From: Rhipicephalus microplus
Taxonomy: Eukaryota > Arthropoda > Arachnida > Ixodida > Ixodidae
Direction: 5' to 3'
NCBI RefSeq assembly: GCF_043290135.1
Contig: NC_134702.1
Location: forward strand, 189,566,491-189,630,490
Length of the DNA stretch: 64,000 bases
Part shown: piece after piece, positions 22,984 to 35,004 of the stretch
Numbering within the stretch: the stretch's first letter is position 1
How the letters are laid out: each line of letters starts with the position of its first letter
Program-made: the position numbers and the translations under genes
Notes under the pieces: generated by a model
Databases searched by the model: none
The model's input: only the letters and a program-made list of their open reading frames with translations
What the model was told of the DNA's origin: nothing

Positions 22984-23973
22984 AACACGTCAATCGCATC
23001 TCCGGGGAAAGCTTTCGGTTGCACGTGTGACGCAAACAGCGCTGCCCCTGATGTATAGCGTCGGGTCCTAAAGACCACTGCTAAAGCTAAAGTGGACCGA
23101 CGGCTCCCGCTGAGAAGCGCGCATTCGCGGTGGCACAGAAATAAACGAAGAAGGTGTGGTGAGGAGCAACGCCTCACGTGCTCCTTTCTTTTTTTTTGTT
23201 TTTTATCGCTCCCTTACGATGTACCTGCTGGCTTGCACAAATTGCGCCCGAATGACTGAGAACTATCAAAATAAGGCTTAGAACGAGATAACGTGCACAA
23301 CGTGAACAATATAGGTAGTTCTGCAACTTACACGGCCGCTAGCGATACCACTGGGATCCTCGGTTGTGTATAGAAGGTGATGTGCTCGAAGGTGTACCAA
23401 TTTAACGATGGCTGATGCTCTGTTATTACTTAATAAATACCACTCAATTGACGATACTGTGAGGATACAAGCAAGAACCAGGGAACACATCTACATTATT
23501 TAAAATTTACAATAAATGAGTGTAAAATTCAAAGACATTTTGAACTGGAAAGCACCTAATGAAAGTAGAATGTGTATAATTATCCAGCTTGCATTGTTTT
23601 TACTTATTAGCCATGGCAAGTAAGTCACTCATGTATATAGTGACTGTTAATGAACCTTCACGTTAGCGCATGATCTACTACGCTTTTCCACATAAAGACT
23701 CTTCAAAAAGCCATAATTTATAATTTGAGAAGATTCAACCACTAAAGAGAAATATATCACGTTACAACGAAGACTGATTTACCTCATAATCTAATGTGAT
23801 CCTTCAAATGGTATGACTGGTGGAGGCTATTTACTTGCAAAAAAAAACTTTTGGCTGAGTTGAATGCTAGTTACAGGTTGAAAAAAAAATAGGTGACACA
23901 ATAAACCACGTTTTACAGCACCCTTTTCGAGTTAGCCCTTTACGAGTTTCCAATAAATTACTTTCTATTCTAG
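22984..23973. other. No gene recognised
   Basis: Non-coding; AT-rich toward the right, including the polypyrimidine tract preceding the orphan exon at 23974. Confidence 0.5.
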
Positions 23974-24166
23974 TATCGGAGCGATGCATCTAATCTACAA
24001 CGACAACTATTACGGCAAAGTCGAAATCATTAAAGAAGACGGCACAAACATCGTGAGCAGACAGAACAGTAAGGGTGTTAGGAGGGAGGACGTCCTCGTA
24101 TCCAACGTGAAAACGGGAGACATATTTTCATTTGGTCTCCGCATAGTTACGCACAACACTCTCGTG
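23974..24166 (+). CDS. Orphan internal exon of an unidentified gene
   Basis: A 193-bp segment bounded by an acceptor (TTTCTATTCTAG) and a strong donor (CTCGTG|GTGAGT). One frame is open throughout: one leading base, then 64 codons, ending in phase 0. The peptide reads as an ordinary soluble protein (MHLIYNDNYYGKVEIIKED, VRREDVLVSNVKTGDIFSF) with balanced composition, unlike the retroelement frames nearby. I do not recognise the family. No partner exon is visible within several kilobases on the plus strand. It could be a host exon flanked by large TE-filled introns or a fragment of an unknown element. Confidence 0.5.
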
Positions 24167-24837
24167 GTGAGTAGCTTTTCAGTATTTATGCCTTCATTTG
24201 AATTTAATCCACGCCCTTTGTAAAGTTATTGTGCCGAATATAGTTAGCCATTCAATAGTACCACCTGTTTCCGAACGTCATTAGTTGTTTCTTCTTTGGT
24301 GGCACTTTAAGCCAATTTTTGCCCGCCTTAGTTTTGAAAGTGAGAAAGTATTTACTAAATTGTACTCACCAAATTCGATAACGTCTAAATGAAGAATTTA
24401 AGTAAGGCATTCATGAAGCGCATGTCTTCAATATCACAAAAATTGTACGTTTGTAGAGAAAAGAACTGATTTGGATGTCCTTGCCAGAACGAAATTTTCG
24501 TTCAGAGACACTTTCAACGTTTTGTTTTCACTTTCTGAAAGCATTGCGTGTTTAACAGCATATTCAGCGCTTGATAGTGAACTGAGCGGGAGCACAATTC
24601 AGTCGTCTATTGCTTCAACAGGTAGCGTGAGTGCGACTGATATATCACGCTAGAAAATCGGAACATATTTGTCAGGGTTTTTTCGTAGTTGTATTGGTAG
24701 CCAAATAAAACAACTTTATTCAGTATTAACGCGATAGAGTTAAAAAGCTCGTTTCGCAGAAATCCCAGAAGTGGTGGTTGTGAGCGAAAAATTCTTTTAT
24801 GCGTGACGGAAAAATCCAGAATGATGCAAATAAAGTT
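24167..24837. other. No gene recognised
   Basis: AT-rich, intron-like sequence following the orphan exon donor. No supported feature. Confidence 0.5.
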
Positions 24838-25237
24838 TAAATGATGAAAAATTCTGCAGCAGAGCGGGTACCGAACCAGAGCTGTTTGAGTCCAAATGAA
24901 GACCGAACCAGAGTCGTTTGCGTGGCAAGCGGATGTTCCACCACTCGACCACGCCTAGGCTTGTCAAAACAGTGAAGAGAACTTCCTCTGCTTGGAAATG
25001 CATTGCAAGTAGCTTTCATGCTTCACAAACAAGGCGTCCTGCATACATGTTTCACAATGCAACATGGAATATTGCAGTAATCATGTGTGGTACAAGCGTC
25101 CATTGCCAACGGGTGTCAGAATATGTGATTATCATATAATGGCTCCGTGCTTGAAAGCCGGTACTCCACTACAAAAGGCACACATGCTACTACACCTATT
25201 TCTTTAAGGCCACGTAGTGGATGCATAGTGAATTCGA
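24838..25237 (-). repeat. Dispersed repeat with internal tRNA-like promoter, copy 1
   Basis: Reverse complement of the repeat at 40148-40525. Shared blocks include GTAGCTTTCATGCT, ATATGTGATTATCATA, AAAGCCGG and TTAAGGCCACGTA. The tRNA-like part (GGCGTGGTCGAGTGGTGGAAC in reverse complement) lies at about 24890-24957 but has lost a clean B box. Confidence 0.7.
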
Positions 25238-25733
25238 AAAGTTTTCATGCACTGAGTGTTTGAAGTGCGCACTAGGAATAGGATGTCGCTATCGTGTGCA
25301 ACTCCTAAAGTCGAAGGTTTAGGGTGCCCTAATTTTTCACGTTTTGTTTTCAGTAACAAAAGAAACTGAATCTGGAGGTTCTTTTTGACAATAAATAATT
25401 TCTTGGATCAAGCCAACCTTCGTGAAGAGTGTTTTCTTCGAGTATATGTTTGATTTTATAAGGGAACAGTTTGCCGATTCATATGCTCTATAATCAACTT
25501 TCTGGGCGAACTTTCGAAGCGAGTTTGTACAGGTATACCACAGGAACATTTACGGGAAAACGCAATACGAAGACTCGTCTGGCAAATCAGCTCTATACCC
25601 TTTTTGTGGACGCATCAGTCAAGTATTCGTTTGTTCGCACTTTAATGCTTTTATTAGCATTCGCATGTGACATGTGCTCTCCTGTTAGCCGGGATGCCTT
25701 AGTCTATCCGGCACGCCTTAGACAGGCCGCATA
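25238..25733. other. No gene recognised
   Basis: Non-coding sequence between the dispersed repeat and the mariner fossil. Confidence 0.5.
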
Positions 25734-26678
25734 CAAGGTCTGTCTTAAAAGTGGGATTTGTTTGGGTAGTCAGCAGCGCTGCCGGAGGGGCGGCGCTTCA
25801 GGTGCAGACGTTAGCGAGATATAGAACCTTCTAAACAAGTCCAGTTTCAGTTTCTTGCGGAAATTTGTTGAGGCGCCTCAGGCTAGGGTGCAGCGTTCTT
25901 TACAGTACAGGCATCGAGAAAAAGAAATTGTGGAGTTTTTGGAGCAGTGTCATGCAATCAAGGTTTGCGTGAAACTGGAACAAAAACACGCTAGAGATGC
26001 ATGAAACGTTTCAGGAAACCTACAGAGACGTCGCTATGAAACAATGTCATACTTTTTTGAAGAAGAAGGCGTTCTGAGAAAGTCTGGAGTCCGTCAACGA
26101 ATGCAACCACTCGGGATGCCCATGCAAATCCTAAGTGGGCCACTCGGAGCAATAAGTGGGTCAAGCATTGGTCAAGGTCCAGTAATTGAGCGTTAGGATG
26201 ATCATGGAGGAGCGTGGAATATCCAAAGCAGTCGTATCGTGTTTTGATGAAATGTGTTTTAACGAGGAAAGTGTGCGCGGAAATATTGTTAAAAGTGCTG
26301 ATGAGTCGATGCGTAGAGGATGTAGATGGGACCCCGTGCTTGTTGTCTCGGAGTGTAGGCCAAAATGGGTGTGGCAGCACAGCTCTAGACAGTGTACGAC
26401 TTCAATCTTACCCCACTAGACCCTTTTTTTTTGCTCCCAACAATCGAAGAACTCTCATCCCCCCACCCTAAAAAAACTTTGTGTGTAACCCTGGAGACGT
26501 TAAAAGCACCTTTGATGACCTGTCTGAAAGAGGTTCTAGTTGACGGCTTCTAGAGCACCCTCAATAACAAGGTGAGGCTTTGGCAACAGTACTTTGAAAA
26601 GTTCTGAATAGATTGTAAACAGATATTGCATAAATTATTTATTAAATGAAAATTACCCAAACTTTTGGGCCCACCCTT
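25734..26678 (+). pseudogene. Decayed mariner-type transposon
   Basis: Fragments in several frames match the mariner/Tc1 transposase plan: an N-terminal HTH-like piece (HAIKVCVKLEQKHA near 25950), a second-HTH piece (LSVRMIMEERGISKAVV near 26190), and a C-terminal remnant. No intact DDD/E triad is visible, and many stops and frameshifts are present. The ends resemble imperfect inverted repeats (AAGGTCTGTCTTAAAAGTGGG at the left; AAACTTTTGGGCCCACCCTT at the right), with a TA at each boundary as expected for mariner insertion. Family-level call only. Confidence 0.65.
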
Positions 26679-26684
26679 TAAATA

Positions 26685-27003
26685 TATATTTCTGCGTGAT
26701 GCTTTTCAACCGGGTACGCCACGCAATTTTCTACTCGAACCCTGCCGTTTCTGAGGTGAAGCACCTAAGGGTCTAGGCTGTTCGTTCTGCGCTGTCCATG
26801 CTCACGGTAAAGAGGACGATGAAGATGGACGAAAACGAGGGTGAACGTGTTATATCCCGGGAAAGGCAACGTCGACGCAGACAACACACGATGACGATGA
26901 ACGATAAGCGCGTTCCAGACCACACAATTCTGTCATGGGTGAAAACGAACGTGAACGTGCTCTCGATCCTCTCCGAAAGAAAACGCTGAATCAGAGGAAA
27001 GCT
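26685..27003. other. No gene recognised
   Basis: Short non-coding stretch before a Ruka copy; it holds the left Ruka TSD at 26987-27003. Confidence 0.5.
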
Positions 27004-27235
27004 CCACCGCGGTGGTCTAGTGACAAAGGTACTCGGCTGCTGACCCGCAAGTCGCGGGATCGAATCCCGGCTGCGGCGCCTGCATTTCCGATGAATGCGG
27101 AAATGTTGTAGGCCCGTGTGCTCAGATTTGGGAGCACGTTAAAGAACCCAAGGTGGTCGAAATTTCCGGAGCCCTTCACTACGGTGTCTCTCATAATCAT
27201 ATGGTGGTTTTGGGACGCTAAACCCTACATATCAA
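27004..27235 (+). mobile_element. Ruka-type SINE
   Basis: Full-length copy with a mildly altered B box (GGATCGAATCCC). Imperfect TSD: TGAATCAGAGGAAAGCT at 26987-27003 and TGAATCAGATAAAAAGCT starting at 27236. The right copy runs into the inverted-repeat element that follows. Confidence 0.93.
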
Positions 27236-27245
27236 TGAATCAGAT

Positions 27246-27654
27246 AAAAAGCTACCCCGGAGGTGAGGGTTCCCGAAACAGCGGCAAATCAGCAACGCCG
27301 ACAAGAAGCAACGCCGACTAAATTTCAAGGCCGCAAGGCTGCCGCAGTGACGTCATAGGTTGGGGGCCCAGTTGCCCAACTGAGCATGCTCAGTAAGAGT
27401 TTTTTTTTCACATCTTTTATTCGGACCAATCAAGCCGCAGTAGCTGCGAGAGCGGGAGCGTTGGTTCTCCTAAAACGTGAACGAAACACAGGCTTTCCGC
27501 CGCGTCCGCGGCGTAACTGGCCCCCACCCTCTGACGTCACTGCGGCAGCCTTTCAGCCTTGAAATTTAGTCGGCGTTGCAAGAAGCCGCCGCTCCTTGTC
27601 GGCGTTGCTGATTTGCCGCAGCTTCACGAACCCTCGCCTCCGGGGTAGCTTTTT
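27246..27654. mobile_element. Short foldback/MITE-like element with about 110-120-bp inverted ends
   Basis: The left arm (27246-27355) and right arm (27532-27654) are inverted copies. Outer ends are AAAAAGCTACCCCGGAGG and CCTCCGGGGTAGCTTTTT; inner ends are GCCGCAGTGACGTCA and TGACGTCACTGCGGC. The loop is about 175 bp and the right arm has a small extra duplication (GCCGCCGCTCC). No ORF. No TSD was identified, so mobility is inferred from structure. Confidence 0.75.
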
Positions 27655-27659
27655 ACTTC

Positions 27660-28404
27660 CGAGGCGAGAGCGTGGCATGCGGCAGCTCAATGGCACGAGC
27701 CGACAACGTAACGTTTACATGCATGATAGGGTAATGTAACGGCTCATTTACGGTAAAAACTGTGTCAAGTGCTTCGCCCACTCGTCATGATTCACTTTGT
27801 GTAGATGCATAGATTTTTTTTAACTTGGCGGGAACTTGAAGCGCCATCTCTTTGCACAAGGGATCGGCAGTATTTACCGCCACATATTCGCGTGAGCACG
27901 AAATGTTTCAAATACGAAATGTTTCAGAACATTTTGTAGTAGGCCCACTGACCTGTCCTTCTCACTCACTCCACTGAGGCGTCCGATGTCCCCAGCCAGC
28001 ACACTCGCCAAGGGCGCTGAAACGGGTTCCTCAGAGGTCACAGAGTTGGTATGGTGGCGGAGAGACCTTTTTTTTGAGGGCGCCGGATCGACTACGCAGA
28101 TAAGTGCCTTTGCTTGCTTCGAGCTTGTTTTTATTGTTTGATAAGACAATAGAGTACCTTTATTGTACCTAATAGATTTTATGGCTGCTCAGGGGTCAGT
28201 CACCTGATAGTTTTCTAGTTTGTATGTTTTTGTACGTTTTCTTGTAAGTACACCAGCCAAGTAACTTCTTGTAGTAGAGCTTAGAACTTTTTTTTTACTT
28301 AAGGAAGAGTTCTTCGCACTCCGCTTCCTGTAATTATCGAGCGGGACAATTTACCTAGTCGTAGACACCGGTGAATTTGTGTCAAAAAGACTGTCAAAAA
28401 AGAC
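27660..28404. other. No gene recognised
   Basis: Non-coding up to the start of the LINE family A copy; part may be its 5' UTR. Confidence 0.4.
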
Positions 28405-28622
28405 ATGGTGCCTGTAAAATGCTCAGGATGTGGGGTAGACTTGAAAATGGAGGTAGTGTGGATAAGAACGCAGAGGAAGCTGACGTTAAGCGTAGACATT
28501 GTGAGGCCGAGGAAAAAAAAATGAAGAAAATGATGGTTGCCATGAGTGAACTGACGATGCGAATCGCTAAACTGGAGACTGCGTTGGCGACTGAACAAGA
28601 AAAAAATGAGGGTGACGGGAGA

Positions 28623-28831
28623 TTGATTGATATGTGGGGTTTAACGTCCAAAAACCACGATATGATTATGAGAAACGTTGCAGTGGAGGGCGTCGGAAAT
28701 TTCAACCTCCTGGGGTTTTTTCGCAATTCCGCCTCCATCGGAAATGCAGCCGCCACCACTGAGATTCAATCCCACGACCTGCGGGTGAGCAGCCGAGTAC
28801 CTTAGCCACTAGACCACCACAGCGGTGCAGA
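28623..28831 (-). mobile_element. Ruka-type SINE with a small internal deletion, inside LINE ORF1
   Basis: Minus-strand copy lacking about 30 bp around the GTGCTCAGATTTGGG block. TSD: GTGACGGGAGA at 28612-28622 and GTGATGGGAGA at 28832-28842. It interrupts the ORF1 coiled-coil region of the surrounding LINE, so it is younger than that insertion. Confidence 0.92.
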
Positions 28832-31800
28832 GTGATGGGAGAAAGCCTTACGTCAGCCGATGAGTCATCAGTAAAGCTGAACAAAGGAGCAGCCGATGGT
28901 GAGATTGCTAGGGTATAGGGACCCAGCATGGCGGAAAAGAAAGGTAAACAAGTTGAGAAAAACAAGTTCAAACGGTTCAACGTTCACAAGATCCAGCGTC
29001 CGCAAAGTAGTTGGGGGGTAGGGGATGGTAGGAGACAAAGTGGTTGCCGGTACAAGCGCAAGTAACTACCAGGTGCGAAACACTCTAGCAAAAAAAGCCG
29101 GAGCACGTAGTGATCGCCGGGAACTCAAATTAAATCGATGCGCTGAAGCAATCAACGAGAGGGTAAGAGGTGACAAGAGGGTTTCAATGGAGATGTTGTC
29201 AGGACATAAGCTAAAATTATTGATGAGGGAAGCGAGCGAAAAGCTCACAGCTACAGCTAATGAACGAAATCTTGTGGTAGTTGTGGGCGGTCCTAATATT
29301 GTCTTGGATGAAGAATCGGCAGGACTAGCGACCACATTAGCGAAAGGGGTCGATGACATGCGTGCCATTTCCCATCAGGTACAGGTAGTGGTATGCACAA
29401 TACCGGAGTTGCCGGTGTGTGACAGCAACCTGAGAAGAGCGGTTGTCGACGCAAACAAGAAGATATGTCGGATGAGTCGAGGTAAAGGTTCTGATGTAAT
29501 TTAAATATGAGAGGTATATAGATGAATGGTTTTCAACGAGACATAATTCACTTCGATTGGAGGCTAGATCATGAGGTGGGTAGGTGACTTGAAGGATGGG
29601 CAGTAGCTTTTTTTGGGAGGGGGGCACGCAGGCTATTCGGGGTCCAGGATAGCTAATAGGGAGGAAATCAACCAGGGGTGCTCTTTGACAGGTGGTATAG
29701 ACTGATACGATTCTAAAGCTGCACCAGTATCTAAGACACGTAGAGTCCGGCGGAAAATCGACGTAGGTACGAGGACCAAGCAAATTCAGACGTAGAGTAT
29801 AATAGCATGGAGGGTGGCAGGAATATGTTGAAGTGGGAGAGATAGAACAACAGCTAAGGGAGGACAAGCTGATGGTATATGGGTTTTTAGAAACACATCT
29901 CAAGGACATGGAACAACCACCTTGAAATCTGGACTACCCATAGAAGTATTGTAATCAAACAGAAGACAGCAGAAAAGGGAGGGGTGGTATTGGCGCATTT
30001 ATCCGTAAAAGCACAGACTGCCAAACGGTTAAGCAGGAGTGCAGGGAACATTTATAGCTAAAAGGAAAAGTGGCAGGGCCAATGAAGTTTCTGGGTTTTG
30101 TATACTTGCGGACAAGGGCAAAAGCCAGAGAGGAAAACCAGTAAATGGTGCAGTGCATAAAAAATGACATTTATTAACTAGGAGAAGAGTGCGAGGTAGT
30201 TATATTGGCAGATATATAGAAGATATGGATAAATATTTTGAACCAACTGGCATAATGCTAATGGATATGTGTGCAAGGCGTGACTTAATTATTTGCAACA
30301 GTACCATGAAATGCGAAGGGCAGGTAGCGTGAAAGGTGGGAAGACTGCAGTCGACGATAGCTTAAGCAATGGTGTCACATAAAATGTCTGATCGGCTAAG
30401 GGTGGCGAACATAGATGAATATGGGTTCAGAAGCTTGAGTAGTGATCACAGATGTATCAACCTCAGTTTTGGAAGAGAAATGAAAATGGGAAGAAGGCAG
30501 TATGAGCAATCACTTGGAGATATTTATTCAGAAAGGCAAATAGAAACAGGAACTAAAGCGATTAAGAAAATCATCAACGAGGATAATAAAACAGAGTGGG
30601 CTTGCAGAAATCCAACTCCAATGTTAAAGTAAGAGCTTGTAAAGGTGCGAGTCAAATCAACCGAAAAGAAAGAGACACAAACCCAAGAGCTGCTGGGATG
30701 AGGAAGTTGAGAGAGCCATAGTAAAACGTCAAAAAGCCTCCAGGAAACACAGGTATACGCATAAAAGAGGTTAAAGGGAAGACGATGTGAAAAGAAAATG
30801 GGATAACTTTTAATCTGCAGAAGGGGAGCGTCCAATTTGATCAGTGAAAAGATTAGAAGAAAAGGGGCCGAATAGACGGCGGAAGTAAACAAAAAGGATA
30901 GAAGGGCAGCTGCAAAGTTTTGTAACCATCTCGATTCTCTGATTAATAAGACAAGCATGGAACAAAGGTTTATAACCACAGTTTAATGGGAATAGACTAC
31001 AAGGGGATGTGGCAATGGAATATATAAGAACAATAATGACAGAAAGTAAAACACCAAAGAAGTGCTGTATGCACCGTACCGGATGAGGATGAACCAACTA
31101 ATGCAGAGGCTCCACTGGACGAGAGTGTCAAAGGGCTGAAAAGCGGGTTTCTAATAGCAAATCAACAGGCCCTGATGGCATCATAGTCGGGCTAATAAAG
31201 AAACTAGGACCAAACTCTTAGCAAACATTAGGAGAGGCAGCGAGCAAAGCAATAATGGATACTGAAGTCCCCAATGGGGGGAAACTAAACAGGAGGACAA
31301 GAATATAAAAAAGAAAGGGGACAAAGCTATATGAGCTGATATAAACAGCTACCGTCCTATAACAGTGACAGCAGTAGTTTACAGGCTGGTGATGCAGATA
31401 GTAATGGACAGACTACAGACATGGGTGGAGAATGGGGGAGTGCTGGGAGAACTACAAAATGGGTTCCGAAAATGAAGGAGATTCGAGGACAAATTGCTTT
31501 TATTGATGCAGTATATTGAAATAGCTGAAAAAGAACTCAAGACCCTGTGGCTGGCATTGCTAGATATCAAGGGAGCTTGTGATTTTGCGATTCAAGGAGA
31601 CTTGCGGGGAATACTGGACACATTAGGTGTAGAAGATGGAATAATTAATCTTCTAAAGGATATCTATAAAAGTAACAAGGTAGTAATCAATTGAAAAGAA
31701 CAGGTGTCTGAAGCCATGAAGATACAACGCTGGCTTCGGCAGGGATGTCCCTTCTCACCTTTGTTATTTATACTGTACCTACAGGAACTAGAAGCCGAAT

Positions 31801-32969
31801 TAGAAGGGAGTCGACGCGGATTCAGCCTTTCTTTTGCCTATCAAGGAAAACACATTGAACAGTGATTGACAGCATTGATGCATGCAGATGATTTAGTATT
31901 ATTGCCGACAACAAGCACAATCTGCAGGTATTAATAGCCAACTGTGGTAATGAGGGAGATAGAATAATGTTAAAGTTCAGAAGGGAAAAAAACGGCAATC
32001 ATGATTTTTGGTGATAACAAAAGCAGTGAGCGTCACTCTAGAAATAATGGACAAATACGAATACTTGGCCGTATGGATAAAGAACGGGGCTGAGTACATA
32101 AGGGAGCATAAACGATACGTAATGAATAATGGTAACAGCTATGCAGCTGTAATGAAAGTTAGGGTACTGTGGAAGTACAAAAGGTATGATATCGTGAGAG
32201 GTATTTGGAAAGATGTCATGGTCCCGGGTTTGACGTTCGGCAAAGCGTCTTGTGAAGGAAATCAGAAGTTGAAGCAATATTGAAAAATAAACAACGTGGC
32301 ATAGGTAGACTTGCTTTAGGAGCACACGGCAATACCCCAAATCAGGGGGATCAGGTTGACATGGGATGGACATCGTTTGAGTGCATGGAAGCAAGGAGCA
32401 AAATAGAATTTGAGGAGCGAAAAAATGGGAGAGGAGCGTTGGGCTAGTAAAGTTTTCAGCTACTGGTACATAAAGAATGTTGATACGAAATGGAGCAAGT
32501 GAATTCGGAAATTGTCAAGCAAGTATTTAGACAACAGAACACCGAGCCAAAACGAAACATCGGTTAAGGAGACGGAGACGAACTTGTGGGTGTTTGGAAT
32601 GCTAACAAAATCAACACTGGATACATACCGAACTCTTAAGCAGGAAATTGCAAAAGAAAAGATCTGTGATAATTCTCGGGGTAGTTCTTTGGGTGTTCGA
32701 GGCCAGAGCGGGAGTAATGCGGACCAAGACGTACCGAGCCAAATATGAAGGCACATGTGCGTTATGCAATGCGTGTGAAAAAGAGGAGAAAAGGGCTGAA
32801 CATTTGATAATGTTTTCTAAAGGGTTCCAACCTATAGTCCATGAAAATGTGGAGGAACTTTTGAAAGCATTAGGGTTTAGGGATAGTGAAGGCAAGATTG
32901 AGTTTAAGCGGGTAGAAATAACTAGGAGGAGGCCAACTACTTGCTGGCTACAATCAAGGTGCGAGTGAA

Positions 32970-33356
32970 ATTCCATCCATCCATCCATCCATCCATCCAT
33001 CCATCCATTCATCCATCCATCCATCCATCCATCCATCCATCCATCCATCCATGCATCCATCCATTCGTCCGTCCGTCTGTCCGTACATCCGTCCATCCAT
33101 CCATCCATCCATCCATCCATCCATCCATCCATCCATCCATCCATCCATCCATCCATCCATCCATTCGTTCGTCCGTCCGTCCGTCCGTCCGTCCGTCCGT
33201 CCATCCATCCATCCATCCATCCATCCATCCATCCATCCATCCATCCATCCATCCATCCATCCATCCATCCATCCATCCATCCATCCATCCATCCATCCAT
33301 CCATCCATCCATTCATCCATCCATCCATCCGTCCGTCCATCCATTCATTCATCCAT
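32970..33356. repeat. CATC/CGTC microsatellite (about 390 bp)
   Basis: Tetranucleotide CCAT array with interspersed GTCC blocks, directly continuing the 3' end of the LINE. Apparent long His/Pro/Ser or Trp/Met/Asp/Gly frames across it are artefacts. Confidence 0.97.
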
Positions 33357-33370
33357 CTATTCCATTCCAC

Positions 33371-34344
33371 TCAATTCCATGCCATCCCATTCATTCCATT
33401 CCTCCGCGACGCGCGCCGCCAGCCCGCGAGTTTCTTCGAAGTATTGAGAACGTAGGCTGTAGCGCAATCTTGTTGCTCGCTGTTTCCATGTTTTTAGCGT
33501 GTACTTTAGATGTTATTCGAAATAGATACGTCGGTCCCGAGAAGGCGAAAATTTCTTACCGTTGCCGCAATTATTGTTTTGCGCCCCGTTTCTGTACGGA
33601 CAGGATACAGCCACGTAAAAGACTCACCGAAAGCATTCATCTTCAATGCTCTACTTGATGAGGGATGAAGGAAGTAGTGGAAGCCAAACCAGCACTATGC
33701 AGATATAATATTGGATGAACCGAGCAATCTGCAAGCTACGCTTCCAGCAACGAGAGACTGTGTGTACTTTGTGGACGGCAAGAAACTACGCATGAGCCAC
33801 GGAAGGCAGTGTTATCGGAAAACGTCGTCCTCACTATACTCCTGAGTTTTCCTGCATATGTGTCCGAAACGACCACAAAACCTATTGAGAAGCAAGAAGA
33901 AACGGCTTTATACCCACGAACACGAAGAAAATTGGGGATAACTGCGGGCTTGACACTCTGAAGCGTCGTCAGTGGATATGGACGCTCCCAGCGCTGAAGC
34001 GGCAACAAAGACGGCAGCAGGACCAGTAGAGATAGATCACCATTTGAGACTGCTATTTCACCTCAAGACTTCGTCTAAGAAGTGGAAAACGCGCTGTTTC
34101 CCAGTACTTGATGGGGCACGGCATTACTGCGCATCGGATTTGTGTGACAGTGCTGCCTCAACATCCGAAAAAATGGTGATGTTTGTTTTTGACAAGTAGG
34201 CAGATGCCCAATGCAAAGTGCGTATAAGAGGAAGATCGGCTCAAGAGCATTGCGCATTCTTTCAGCGCTGTTTCACTTTGTCAGCACTCTTGCAAACCTG
34301 TTCACAGAATGCTTCACCAAGAGTAAATTAAAATCACAAAGCAT
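33371..34344. other. No gene recognised
   Basis: Non-coding sequence between the microsatellite and a Ruka copy; short open frames lack splice or codon support. Confidence 0.5.
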
Positions 34345-34356
34345 TCTAGATGTTGC

Positions 34357-34593
34357 CCCCACCGCGGTGGTCTAGTGGCTAAGGTGCTCGGCTGCTGACC
34401 TGCAGGTCGCGGGTTCGGATCCCGGTTGCAGCGGCTGCATTTCCGATGGAGGCGGAAATGTTGTAGACCCGTGTGCTCAGATTTGGGTGCACGTTAAAGA
34501 ACCCCGGGCTGTCAAAATTTCCGGAGCCCTCCACTACGGCGTCTCTCATAGTCATATGGTGGTTTTGGGAGGTTAAACCCCACATATCAATCA
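34357..34593 (+). mobile_element. Ruka-type SINE
   Basis: Full-length copy with B box GGTTCGGATCCC. TSD: TCTAGATGTTGC at 34345-34356 and TCTGGATGTTGC at 34594-34605. Confidence 0.93.
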
Positions 34594-34605
34594 TCTGGAT
34601 GTTGC

Positions 34606-35004
34606 GAGTTTAACGAAGGCGAAATGGCCCAGCGCATTGGAGGCAGTGAGCACGTCACTGAGTCGCCTTTGAAAGAAGTCAGCGTTTACATAACTACACG
34701 CCTGAATTTCTTAAATAAATGATGACTGTGGAGAAGTGTATTAAGAGAAATGCAATAACACTTCGTAAGTTGCCCATCTTGCTGCTTAGCTTACTAGATG
34801 GTTGTTTAAACTGATGTTTGCTTATCAAGCTTAGAACTGCAACCAAGAATTTTTCGGCAGATCTTTGCGCGCACAGACAAAAAAAAAGGCCGACATTGCC
34901 AAGTGGTGGTTGATGTGAAGGTGCATAAATATAGTGAAGGTGCATAAATAGCCATAATGCTTATTTTCGTCATTGTAATTCAAGTGTTTTTTGCTTGGCC
35001 TAAA
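34606..35004. other. No gene recognised
   Basis: AT-rich sequence. An 18-bp direct tandem repeat (GTGAAGGTGCATAAATA core) sits at 34916-34950. No gene seen. Confidence 0.5.

Larger units (their letters stand above)
28405..33360 (+). pseudogene. Near full-length decayed LINE (family A): ORF1 with SGNH-like domain, ORF2 RT, CATC tail
   Basis: ORF1 begins near 28405 with a Cys-rich start (VKCSGCGVD), a coiled coil (KKMKKMMVAMSELTMRIAKLE) interrupted by a Ruka, then a segment at 29025-29504 resembling the esterase/SGNH-like ORF1 domain of some LINEs (NLVVVVGGPNIVLDEE, AISHQVQVVVCTIPELPVCD). ORF2 survives only as pieces: RT around 31400-31800 (FDNLxxL-type start, LALLDIKGACDF, RQGCPFSPLLFILYLQELE), a degraded catalytic box near 31880 (MHADDLVLL), a segment at 32008-32283 collinear with the copy at 1.9-3.7 kb (VMVPGLTFG), and the C-terminal knuckle near 32757. 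The element ends in the CATC microsatellite. Many stops show it is dead. Confidence 0.8.

Noticed and set aside
32970..33356. CRISPR-like array
   Set aside because: Perfect tetranucleotide repeats without spacers, in a eukaryotic context. No array in the window has repeat-spacer structure.
32941..33455. Long open frames rich in His-Pro-Ser-Ile (plus) or Trp-Met-Asp-Gly (minus)
   Set aside because: They are readings of the CATC/CGTC microsatellite, open in several frames at once. No start context, domain or codon bias.
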